From the NCBI GenBank assembly GCA_021835265.1, contig JAKBQK010000044.1, positions 1 to 23,227 of the forward strand: 23,227 bases of DNA, written 5' to 3'. Each line of letters begins with the position of its first letter. Positions within the stretch are counted from its first letter, which is position 1. The notes beneath the pieces are model-generated. The model saw only the letters and a list, made by a program, of their open reading frames with translations. It ran no database searches and was not told the DNA's origin. Both the position numbers and the translations under genes were made by a program. This document shows positions 16,199 through 23,227 of the stretch, one piece after another. This stretch comes from Thermoplasmata archaeon (GTDB lineage: Archaea; Thermoplasmatota; Thermoplasmata; Thermoplasmatales; Thermoplasmataceae).

Positions 16199-16972
16199 AT
16201 GACCATTCCAGAAGATGGGTTAAAATTTAGCTACAAGGGCGTGACTATGACTGTGCCAAAGAATTCTACATTTGTTCCGTATGCTACTTTCTTTGCAGGA
16301 GAATATGATTTCTTGAATTCATCAAGAAAGGATATAATCATAGATGCGGGTGCCAATATAGGGGATTACTCCATTAAAGCATCGTCTAATGCTAACAGAG
16401 TCATTGCTATTGAGCCATTTGATGAGAATATTAGACTCCTTAGAGACAATACGAAGACTCTGAGTAATATAGAAATTATAGAGAGTGCAATTGGCAAAGA
16501 GAACAGCAATGTAAAAATGTCAGGTCGAGGGGCAGGGGCAAACATAAATAAAAATGGAGTTATCTCTGTCAAGGTAGACACTCTAGATAGCATTTGTGAT
16601 GAACTTGAGATAATTCCTACATTACTTAAAATGGATATCGAAGGATACGAGTGCGATGCTCTTCTTGGATTTTTGGGGCATCTAAATTACGTTAGAAAGA
16701 TCGTAATTGAAATTCATAGCGATTCCAATAAAGAGTGTTGTCAGCATATTCTATCAAAGTATGGATTCAAAATTAGGTTTGTCAAGAAATCGGACATCAT
16801 AAAGAGAACGCTGAAGAACGTTATCACACATCCAGTCAGCTTTTTGAGTTATGACAAAAAAAATGACTGGTTTGCTACGAAGGCTATATTCAAGTATCCA
16901 ATTACAAGAATCTCTTGGATACCTTCGTGCGGGGAAAGAAAAGGTATGTACTTATTAGAAGCATGGAAATGA
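16199..16972 (+). CDS. FkbM-family SAM-dependent methyltransferase (short form)
   Basis: A 257-residue FkbM methyltransferase. Motif I is IIIDAGANIGDYSIK (46-60), strand-2 acidic end IEPFDENIRLL (71-81) and the FkbM signature LLKMDIEGYECDALL at 142-156, followed by KIVIEIHSD. Such enzymes methylate sugar hydroxyls or carboxyls in glycans. The N-terminal extension is only about 45 residues, much shorter than in the FkbM protein at 8787-9680, and the two share little outside the core motifs, so they probably have different targets. The ATG at 16199 has an AT-rich CTATTTAAAT (16175-16184) some 20 nt upstream, a little closer than the usual TATA spacing. The gene is plus-strand like the flippase but 189 nt away, perhaps a separate transcript. 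The IS630 fossil follows. Confidence 0.87.
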   Translation: MTIPEDGLKFSYKGVTMTVPKNSTFVPYATFFAGEYDFLNSSRKDIIIDAGANIGDYSIKASSNANRVIAIEPFDENIRLLRDNTKTLSNIEIIESAIGKENSNVKMSGRGAGANINKNGVISVKVDTLDSICDELEIIPTLLKMDIEGYECDALLGFLGHLNYVRKIVIEIHSDSNKECCQHILSKYGFKIRFVKKSDIIKRTLKNVITHPVSFLSYDKKNDWFATKAIFKYPITRISWIPSCGERKGMYLLEAWK

Positions 16973-16989
16973 ATTTTAAGTTAAATACC

Positions 16990-17960
16990 CAACTTCATAC
17001 ACTTATTACATTCTACAGGTGTGAACTTCTTCATCCGTCTCATTGTGGGTGAGTTAAACTGAGAGATGTCGAGGAATGTCATATCTGTAACGCTTTTGAG
17101 ATACCACTCAATTGTACAGACGTCAGAGATACAACTCTCTTTATGAATTTCCAAATGAACTTATTTGGTTGAAATCTAGCGAATATGGAAGAAGGTACGC
17201 AGGTCTTAGGAGTATTTTCTCCACTCTACTTCCGACGAGCCAGTGACATATAAAATTGAAAATTGTGCAGTATTAGGGTCAAATTTCCTTTGAGTTTTGT
17301 CTGCGTTATGCTATCTTGAAAGAAACAGACGTCTTCCTTCGTATTTTACTACATGAAGTCTATTGTGCTCTTCCAGTATATCAGATAGAACCTGAAGCAG
17401 TTGTCGTTGTAGATATATGTTCTCTTGTTTATGTGGGTTCGGGAATGACCACGTTCTCTCAGTATTGTAAGTTATTTGATGCGGAGACTCATCAAGGAAA
17501 CCTATGACATTAAGTTCAAAATTTAGATAGACTACGTTTTTAGAGTGTCCTCTGCAGCTCTAGGTTCTCCATAATCGTACCGTTAGGGCTATGAACAATG
17601 CACACCAATCTTCTTAAGTATTTCTCTAACTTGCTTCAGGAAGAATCTCGTGTCAAACTTCACCACTATGGGTTACCGCATGTTTTCACTCTTCAAGTCG
17701 TACACATCTCCAAGGATTCTCTTTTCAACTGATCCTTGTTCTCTTGCGACCTGAGAACCTCGATCTCAGACCTTCGTGCCCTTACCTGTTCCAACCTCCC
17801 TGCCAGTAGTATCCGACAATTTTGCAAAAGCCAACCTTATAGGAAGCAACTTCCACAGAATCAACCTAACACCAATATTTTAGGAAGTGCGCCCTCTTGA
17901 GAACCTTGGCACTCTGTTCTGTTAATCTTAAACCTCTATCTAGTTCCCCGGTTGTCCCAT
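16990..17960 (-). pseudogene. Eroded IS630-family transposase
   Basis: No long frame survives, but fragments in several minus-strand frames appear in the order of an IS630/Tc1-type transposase. The HTH region reads KVLKRAHFLKYW (about 17873-17911) and ASYKVGFCKIVGYYWQG (about 17812-17860), with a broken WNR-GHEGL after it. The catalytic core reads VIGFLDESPHQITYNTERTW and then SFPNPHKQEN (about 17420-17510); FLDES holds the second Asp of the DDE set. The C-terminal signature, normally LPPYSPDLNPIE--W, is recognisable at about 17131-17205 as LLPYSLDF followed, after a frame change, by NPNKF-W-FIKR. The span of about 1 kb equals a whole element, so it decayed by many small lesions and not by one large deletion. 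It is older and more damaged than the two IS3-type copies. Confidence 0.62.
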
Positions 17961-18298
17961 TTTCAACTAGGATTACCTCTCCCCTTACTATCAACACATG
18001 ATGTTACTATTTATAGAGAGCATTATATTTAATTATAACTGACCAATCTTACGATGGAAATAATGGGATGAAGCATAGAGCATTACGGATGAAAAGCAAT
18101 GTAAGGCGTTGCATCTCTATTTATCTTTAATTGTCGCTATGGAACTAGATGGGGAATAATTCAAATGTCATCTTTGTCGAGAACGACAAAACCAGTTTTA
18201 GAACGTTTTAGTTTTAGATCACACTCAACATCGGAGTTTTGTGGTTAGAATTTAGAAAAGTCAATATGCAATAGGCAATTCAACCGTGTTGGATAATC
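17961..18298. other. Non-coding stretch upstream of the GT4 gene
   Basis: About 340 nt, AT-rich, with no open frame that resembles a protein, no RNA gene and no clear inverted repeats. It includes the left flank of the IS630 fossil and the upstream region of the GT4 gene at 18299. No TATA box at the expected distance stands out. Confidence 0.35.
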
Positions 18299-19411
18299 TT
18301 GAAAGGTTTAATAATCAATCGGAATAAAAATTTCACTGGTATTGGAAATGTTTGCAAACTGATTATGGGGTTCTCTGACTGGACTTGGGACATATTAAAC
18401 ATTTCACTTTTTTTTAAAGGAGACATGTCTGATTTTCCTGAATCTAAGAAAGGAAAGACCTTTTTCCTGAATAGTAGTAATGTCAAAAACGTGCGAATTA
18501 ACCATTTGCATTCTTATTTGAAAATACTGACCGGAAATTTATCAAAAGAAGTTCTAGAAACAATCGAAGGGAGGAATTATGATTTCATATTGATCTCAGC
18601 ACCAGAACTAATTTTTCTAATCGGCTCCCTTCGTGCTAATTTTAAAGCAAGAGTAAAAGTATTTGTACATGATCTTGGTATCCAGTCTTATCACCCGTAT
18701 TCTATTTTTTTCCGGAATTCTATTGGGAAAACTGTAGCTGTCGATGAGATCTTAGCCGATAGCGAAAAGACTAGTACTGAACTTGAAAAATTCTTAAAAT
18801 CGCACAGACTAAGTTTCAGTAGTGACTTGATAAAGACTGCGTGGCTGACGATTGATTACAATCAGTATAGAAAAATAAGTAAACAAGAAGCTCGAAAGTT
18901 TCTCTCTTTACCAGAGAATATTCCAATTTTTTTAAGCGTAGGGTCACCTTCAAAAAATCTGAAAAATGTTATAAAGGCCCTAAATCTTATTAATTTGGAG
19001 GATTTCTATTTTCTAAGGATTGGTAGAATTCCTGTGGAACTTAGCGCATTAATGAGTGAAAACCTAAAAAACAAGACCAGAATTGCGATGAATGTTAAAG
19101 ACGAAGAAATGCTATATTACTATAATGCCGCAGATTTGCTCCTATTTCCATCTATTTTAGAAGGTTTTGGACTTGAGATTTTAGAGGCAATAGCGTGTGA
19201 GGTACCAGTGTTAATTGCAGATTTCGAACCAATGAGGACAATTGCGGGAAAATGTGCCTTGAAAATTAAAGATCCAAATAATCAAACAGAGATGCGCGAC
19301 GTATTGTCAGAATTCATATCAAATAAGGAATTATTCTTAAAAGAGTGCGATTATAACTTAATAAAGAGTAGGTTCAATAATGAAAAGTTCATAAAGATCA
19401 TCCAAGAATAG
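18299..19411 (+). CDS. GT4-family glycosyltransferase
   Basis: A 370-residue GT-B enzyme from a TTG start (KGLIINRNKNFTGIGNV, with the glycine-rich first loop at 13-16). The next in-frame ATG, at residue 23, would remove that first strand, so TTG is preferred although no ribosome-binding site is evident. The segment VFVHDLGIQSYHPYSIFF (121-138) is the acceptor-side middle of the N-terminal domain, ILADSEKTSTELEKFL is at 151-166, and the donor domain begins FLSVGSPSKNLKNVIKAL (211-228). E-x7-E is E288 and E296 in ILEGFGLEILEAIACEVP. The length is standard. The gene converges with the GT-B gene on the other strand and has no same-strand partner nearby, since the IS630 fossil lies behind it. The sugar is unknown. 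Confidence 0.86.
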   Translation: MKGLIINRNKNFTGIGNVCKLIMGFSDWTWDILNISLFFKGDMSDFPESKKGKTFFLNSSNVKNVRINHLHSYLKILTGNLSKEVLETIEGRNYDFILISAPELIFLIGSLRANFKARVKVFVHDLGIQSYHPYSIFFRNSIGKTVAVDEILADSEKTSTELEKFLKSHRLSFSSDLIKTAWLTIDYNQYRKISKQEARKFLSLPENIPIFLSVGSPSKNLKNVIKALNLINLEDFYFLRIGRIPVELSALMSENLKNKTRIAMNVKDEEMLYYYNAADLLLFPSILEGFGLEILEAIACEVPVLIADFEPMRTIAGKCALKIKDPNNQTEMRDVLSEFISNKELFLKECDYNLIKSRFNNEKFIKIIQE

Positions 19412-19685
19412 TAGGGACTCTTGATATAGTTCTAATTAATCTGTGCGAATATCAATGCTAATGACCGTTTTTCCAGTAGGCTCATCGATTAATTATCTTT
19501 AAATTTGTTTGCAATGACTAGTATTACTCCAAAATTCTGTTCTTCAATATCGATTTCTTTAATCTATCTGAATGTTGTAAGACTATCTCACCACATGTTG
19601 ATATTGCAAAAAGACACTATGGAGATAACCTTATCAATTCGTTGCACAGGTAGAAAATTAACCTCCGCGCGACAAGTCACATTCA

Positions 19686-20894
19686 CTATTCTTTTGAATC
19701 GATTAAATCTAAAATATCGTTTAAATTCGCTGCAATTTTGACCCACTTCAAGTTTTTGTAAGCGTAATTCTTTGCTTTTTTGGTCGATTCGGCTACAAGA
19801 AAATCGCTTGAAGTCATGAAATTAAATGACTCTAGTAGCGAAGACACATCGTGGTTCGGAAAGGCAAAATTAGCTATTGCTGCATAACCATTTTGGGAGA
19901 GAAAACTCTCAGTTGTTCCTCGGATACTGCTGACTATGGGGTTTCCACTGGCCATATATTCAGGAAGCCTCGTGGGAAATCTTGCCCTGTCCCAAAAAGA
20001 GTCCGGTCCAGAAATCCAAAGAACATCCGATTCCAAAACAGCTCTTATATATCTGTCCCTTTCCAGCCTATTAGAAATTATTAAATACCCTTTCCTAAGT
20101 AAGTAATCTACTTCTCTTAAACTCGATAGGTTGCTTGTATCATTTATCACATGCAGTGTGAATTTATAGTTATTCAATTCAAAACTTTTTGCAAGTTTTA
20201 TATAAGTTTCTATCTCCCTAAAATCAAAAGAAGTTAGAATAATCTTGTTCTGCTCTCGAATACCAGGTTTCTCCCTTTTGATCTTATCGACCTGAGGAGA
20301 TTTAATGTCTGAAAATTCATCGTAATTAAATCCTTGGGGTATTATTTCCCCTTGTTTTTTAGAATATTTCTTGAGTCGATTTTTCACTAACTCACTAGAA
20401 TAGATGTGTGCGGAACCTAGCTTTAAAGAACAAACTATGAGGAATTCTTCAATTATCTGTTCTATTAGTTTTCTCCCTCTATCGGGATCGATTCCCCAGT
20501 TGTCTGTAAAATAAACTAGAGTTGGAATTCTCCTTGCATACCCTATCAGCAAAGGCAGAAATGTTTCTGGTAGAATTGGGTCAAGGGAGACTATAAAATC
20601 GGGTTTGAAATTTTTATAAATTTTCGTTAATAGAAATCCTCTCTTTATGAATCCCGATAGGGACAAATCGTCTGTATAGTGAGGCAATTGTATAAAGTTG
20701 AGATTTGAGCGAATCTTATCGGTAGAGATTGATTCTGACACATTTGTCGAGATTGATATTACAGTCACTCTATGACCAAATACAGAAAGATTAGAACCCA
20801 GTTCCTGGGCTATTATAGCGTTTGCCTTATCAGTATATGATTTAGAATGGATCATTATTTCTTTGAGCTTCGTATTAAATACATTCCCTTTCAT
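19686..20894 (-). CDS. GT-B glycosyltransferase (GT4-like)
   Basis: A 402-residue protein. The N-terminal part (KLKEIMIHSKSYTDKANAII, then GHRVTVISIST at 40-50) and YFTDNWG (128-134) belong to the acceptor domain. A linker at about 185 (IIPQGFNYDEF, 184-194) is the typical 'vi-nG-d-~F' junction of GT4 enzymes. The donor domain includes ILTSFDFREIETYIKLA. In place of E-x7-E it has RFPTRLPEYMASGNPIVSS: the second Glu is E312 and the first position is Ala (A304), as in the subgroup with a 'P-K--EYma-G-Pvv' motif. It begins with ATG; an alternative ATG lies at residue 14. A TATA-like TTTAATTTAA on the sense strand lies about 28 nt upstream. It is separated by about 180 nt from the surface-protein genes and may be a single transcript. 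Confidence 0.83.
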   Translation of the reverse strand: MKGNVFNTKLKEIMIHSKSYTDKANAIIAQELGSNLSVFGHRVTVISISTNVSESISTDKIRSNLNFIQLPHYTDDLSLSGFIKRGFLLTKIYKNFKPDFIVSLDPILPETFLPLLIGYARRIPTLVYFTDNWGIDPDRGRKLIEQIIEEFLIVCSLKLGSAHIYSSELVKNRLKKYSKKQGEIIPQGFNYDEFSDIKSPQVDKIKREKPGIREQNKIILTSFDFREIETYIKLAKSFELNNYKFTLHVINDTSNLSSLREVDYLLRKGYLIISNRLERDRYIRAVLESDVLWISGPDSFWDRARFPTRLPEYMASGNPIVSSIRGTTESFLSQNGYAAIANFAFPNHDVSSLLESFNFMTSSDFLVAESTKKAKNYAYKNLKWVKIAANLNDILDLIDSKE

Positions 20895-20915
20895 GTTGCA
20901 AAGAATGAATTCCTG

Positions 20916-20928
20916 TTAAATTAAAGTT
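20916..20928 (-). promoter_or_regulatory. Candidate promoter of the GT-B gene at 20894
   Basis: On the minus strand GAAAGAACTTTAATTTAAC shows a TATA-like core TTTAATTTAA centred about 28 nt before the ATG, with a purine-rich stretch just upstream as expected of an archaeal TFB-recognition element. Judged by eye. Confidence 0.42.
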
Positions 20929-21074
20929 CTTTCCAAAGCCTTGAGGCGAAAATGGCAGCAGTTTCTGTATAAGTTAAGCAATATACTTAACACTTTAAAA
21001 TATTCTTACGAGAACCAAGTTTTTATTCCTACGAATAAGCAAAAGGTCATTTATAAGTACTAAAGTGTTGGGCC

Positions 21075-21956
21075 CTATTCTGCCTTGCCTCGTTTCAATT
21101 TCTTTCGCGTCTTGAAATATACCATTAAGGATAATGCTGTTATGACGACAAGAGTTCCTATTATAAACTCATAATACAGGTATGATGAGATGGTCACGAA
21201 TACCACATTTTCGGACCAATTTACTCTTCCACTTGAGGGATTTGCATAATAGTTAGACGAGAGTTCAACAACATAACTGTAAGAGCCATTTGGAAGTGTA
21301 ACTGAGATTTCTGGAGAGGTAGAGTTATGGTACGACCCGTCTATCCATACTGACCAGAGAGAGCCTGACGGAAGTCCTTGCTCTATAAAAGTGAAATTGA
21401 CTGGACCCGTAAAAGTTACGAAGACTTTCGTAGGACTACCATTGACAGATATTGTGCCATTTGGAGTAGATGCCTCTATTCCTTTTACACTAGGAATCGC
21501 ATAATTGTAAGTACCGTTCATTACTTTGAACCCAATTGCAGAATCTGACGATGTGTTAGTTTCGTTACCTAATGTAACATTCCAAAATGTACTTGGAGGA
21601 AGCCCTGTTTCAACGAAAGTCACTGGGTATAATTCCGGTGCATATATAACAGTAAAAGAGGTATTGTGCCCCTGAACGTTAACAGTAAAATTGCTTGGAA
21701 GTGGTTTATATCCGTTGACCTTGCCCATGATAAAATTGTATGATCCATCAGGTTCAGTGAAATTTATAGAGGTACTTGCTGAATACTCCACTGAGGTCCC
21801 CTGAGATACAGACCAATTTGCACCATTTGGTAACCCAACCTCGTGAAAAGTCACTATATAGTTAACTGCAGCACCGCCTGTAGACTCAACAACTACCGGA
21901 AAGAATAGAATAGATACTATAATAGCAAGAGAAATCAGTCTAATGCCGACTGCCAC
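21075..21956 (-). CDS. Extracytoplasmic three-repeat protein with signal sequence and C-terminal membrane anchor
   Basis: A 293-residue surface protein. An N-terminal hydrophobic segment (about 5-24, LISLAIIVSILFFPVVV) is a signal peptide or anchor. Three repeats of about 75 residues each begin with the pattern [VI]TF-E-GLP----W-V: VTFHEVGLPNGANWSV (35-50), VTFVETGLPPSTFWNV (112-127) and FTFIEQGLPSGSLWSV (188-203). Each continues to a 'NGsY-y' strand, so they look like beta-sandwich modules. A C-terminal helix (about 262-281) and basic tail (KTRKKLKRGK) anchor it. The outer part has 14 N-X-S/T sequons, very dense. Repeats of this type are frequent in Thermoplasmatales and next to thermopsin-like domains, but no protease domain is present here. 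GTG start, with A/T-rich sequence around -30. The exact function is unknown; it may be a structural or adhesive glycoprotein. Confidence 0.75.
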   Translation of the reverse strand: MAVGIRLISLAIIVSILFFPVVVESTGGAAVNYIVTFHEVGLPNGANWSVSQGTSVEYSASTSINFTEPDGSYNFIMGKVNGYKPLPSNFTVNVQGHNTSFTVIYAPELYPVTFVETGLPPSTFWNVTLGNETNTSSDSAIGFKVMNGTYNYAIPSVKGIEASTPNGTISVNGSPTKVFVTFTGPVNFTFIEQGLPSGSLWSVWIDGSYHNSTSPEISVTLPNGSYSYVVELSSNYYANPSSGRVNWSENVVFVTISSYLYYEFIIGTLVVITALSLMVYFKTRKKLKRGKAE

Positions 21957-22204
21957 ATTTCATACAAGAGACGAAGGGTAAAAACTTTTTTGTACTGAGT
22001 GACTGCTTTAGTGAATTCTCAGAGGACTTTAAACACTTGTAATTCAATGAATCGAAGTGTGAGACAGGCACAATCCAATAGAAGTGATTACCCCCCTAGG
22101 ATTTATGTCCACTAAATGCAATACTGACACATTAGTAAAGAATTCAGAATCTAAAATTCAGTCGTGAAAAATGGAAATAAAAGAAAAAAAGAAAAAGAAG
22201 TAGT
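21957..22204. other. Intergenic region between the two surface-protein genes
   Basis: About 250 nt without a coding frame. It holds a T-rich tract after the stalk-protein gene (see terminator) and AT-rich sequence before the GTG at 21956 that could include a promoter. The two surface genes are therefore probably separate transcripts. Confidence 0.4.
22165..22200 (-). terminator. Poly-T type transcription terminator of the stalk-protein gene
   Basis: Directly after the TAA at 22205 the minus strand carries runs of five, seven, four and then five T within about 45 nt, separated by short C/A interruptions. Archaeal RNA polymerase stops at such oligo-T tracts without a hairpin. Confidence 0.55.
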
Positions 22205-23227
22205 TTAAAGCTTCTTTTCTTCAGTTACTCGTCTTGCTGCCTTGTTTGCTGCACTTACTGCTAAGAAAGAGATTACCAGTGTTATCAGAACGAGCACTAT
22301 GATGACAATCAGGAATATTTCTAGTGTCGGGAATCCCTGTGTCTGCTTAGATACGTTGCTCACATTCGTTGTGAGTGTTCCGAGGCTCGTCTTTATGCTC
22401 GATACGTTTCCATTCGTCGAGACAATCTGGCCCTGTATGGTTCCGAGATCCGTCTTTACAGTAGCTATTCCGTTCGAATTTGCTGCGACCGTCGTATTTA
22501 TACTGCCGAGCGAAGTCACCACTTGTCCGAGTGTTGTGTTGATTGTTACAACATTATTGTTGAATGCAACAAGACTGGCGTTGAGTGAAGCGAGCGAAGT
22601 GCTTATCGATCCAAGATCTGTTAGAACTGTTACTTGACCGGATTCTATGCTGCTTACTGTGGCGTTAATTGTGCTGAGATCTGCAGTTATGTTTCCGACT
22701 GTTGTCTTCAGAGTCGCAACCGCTCCATTTATTGAAGTTATTGCTGCGTTGAGCTGAGAAACTGGTACCGTAAGGGAAGTAGAGACTGTGCTGTTTATGT
22801 CAGTTTCCAAAGTCGCTATCTCACTCGATGTTATGCCTGTAAGTAGAGCGCCGTTGCCGGTTACCAATCCAAAGTAGTCAGTTGCTGAACCTGTTAGTGA
22901 ATCTTGCACAATCGATCCGCCAGTAACACTTCCTACAGTAGTGGTGATAGAAGATGCTTGCGCATATGCTGTAAATTTGATCTCATAATAAGATCCAACC
23001 GCATTGTTGGGGTTCAAGAAAGAGCCATTCAGGTATGTTGTTCCGCCGCTTCCTGTCTGGAAAGTGGCTGGTACTGTAGAAACGAGTGTTCCATTGAAGG
23101 CTATTTGAGCAAAGTATTCAGTTGGTCCTGCAGATGCGAATGAGAAGTTAGGCGCTGTGAATCCTGTCACAGAGAACGTTACCAGTTGTCCTGGGAATGC
23201 ATATTGTGATGATGTACCGAGAGTTAT
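22205..23227 (-). CDS. Membrane-anchored coiled-coil surface protein (S-layer stalk-like), 5'-truncated
   Basis: The frame is open to the window edge. A GTG at 23170 is only an internal candidate, since codons for G-Q-L-V-T-F-S and others read on upstream. From the right edge: a Ser/Thr-rich beta domain (to about residue 110 counted from the GTG, with TYLNGSFL and YYEIKFTAYAQ), then about 160 residues of regular hydrophobic repeats lacking proline (for example INTTLGQVVTSLGSINTTVA and IATVKTDLGTIQGQIVSTNG), which look like a coiled-coil stalk. One membrane helix (EIFLIVIIVLVLITLVISFL, about 281-300) and a charged cytoplasmic tail (KAARRVTEEKKL) follow. At least 11 N-X-S/T sequons occur in the outer part. 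This is the layout of stalk subunits that hold an archaeal S-layer (SlaB-like in principle, though I cannot claim homology). Its higher GC than the glycan genes suggests a resident host gene. Confidence 0.72.
   Translation of the reverse strand: MTLGTSSQYAFPGQLVTFSVTGFTAPNFSFASAGPTEYFAQIAFNGTLVSTVPATFQTGSGGTTYLNGSFLNPNNAVGSYYEIKFTAYAQASSITTTVGSVTGGSIVQDSLTGSATDYFGLVTGNGALLTGITSSEIATLETDINSTVSTSLTVPVSQLNAAITSINGAVATLKTTVGNITADLSTINATVSSIESGQVTVLTDLGSISTSLASLNASLVAFNNNVVTINTTLGQVVTSLGSINTTVAANSNGIATVKTDLGTIQGQIVSTNGNVSSIKTSLGTLTTNVSNVSKQTQGFPTLEIFLIVIIVLVLITLVISFLAVSAANKAARRVTEEKKL

Noticed and set aside
17316..17507. 63-codon plus-strand frame in the gene-poor region
   Set aside because: It lies opposite the IS630 FLDES block, has no family features and is best explained by the transposase relic.
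19505..19741. 78-codon plus-strand frame between the convergent GT genes
   Set aside because: It overlaps the 3' end of the minus-strand GT-B gene, has no ribosome-binding site and shows no recognisable features.
22242..22637. 131-codon open frame on the plus strand inside the stalk-protein gene
   Set aside because: Antisense to a well-supported repetitive gene; the openness follows from the biased codons of the Ser/Thr/Val-rich repeats.
22360..22800. Regularly spaced repeats that might suggest a CRISPR or satellite array
   Set aside because: The repeats are imperfect, codon-phased and encode the coiled-coil periodicity of the stalk protein.
1..23227. tRNA, rRNA, CRISPR array or replication origin
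   Set aside because: I searched by eye for tRNA-like arms, rRNA segments, and identical spaced repeats and found none that hold up.

Overview
The window looks like a cell-surface glycan locus from an archaeon, most likely a Thermoplasmata/Thermoplasmatales relative. The signs are Shine-Dalgarno sites of the GGTGA type, several genes with TATA-like boxes about 26 nt upstream of the start and no leader, a three-repeat 'TF-E-GLP--W-V' extracytoplasmic protein of a kind common in Thermoplasmatales, and a membrane-anchored coiled-coil stalk protein resembling an S-layer component. The species assignment is inference; no rRNA or other marker gene is present.

Layout. At the left, on the plus strand, lie the 3' part of a GDP-mannose 4,6-dehydratase gene (cut by the window edge) and a GT4 glycosyltransferase. 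Converging on them is a tight four-gene minus-strand operon (about 7467 down to 2073): a large multi-pass membrane protein with an extracytoplasmic domain (GT-C/YfhO-like), a GT2 glycosyltransferase and two GT-B glycosyltransferases. Its gene junctions are translationally coupled, two of them by placing the upstream TGA stop inside the GGTGA ribosome-binding site of the next gene. Then come a decayed IS3-family element (about 7.5-8.57 kb), an FkbM methyltransferase (minus), a divergent GT4 (plus), and a second decayed IS3-like element (about 10.92-12.2 kb). The plus strand continues with a second multi-pass GT-C-like protein, a Wzx/MATE-like lipid-linked oligosaccharide flippase and a second FkbM methyltransferase. 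A stretch of about 1.3 kb without an intact gene holds a badly eroded IS630-family transposase on the minus strand. After it come a GT4 (plus) and a GT-B (minus), which converge. The right end carries two surface-protein genes on the minus strand: the three-repeat protein and the partial stalk protein.

How the genes fit together. The dehydratase would supply a GDP-4-keto-6-deoxymannose precursor. The soluble GTs (six GT-B and one GT2) would build a glycan on a lipid carrier at the cytoplasmic face, the FkbM enzymes would O-methylate sugars, the flippase would move the lipid-linked glycan outward, and the two GT-C-like proteins could add sugars from lipid donors on the outside. The two surface proteins carry many N-X-S/T sequons and are plausible acceptors. 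No oligosaccharyltransferase is seen in the window. Three independent transposase fossils, the frequent strand switching and a lower GC in the glycan genes than in the IS and surface-protein genes (judged by eye) suggest a locus assembled by repeated transfer and rearrangement.
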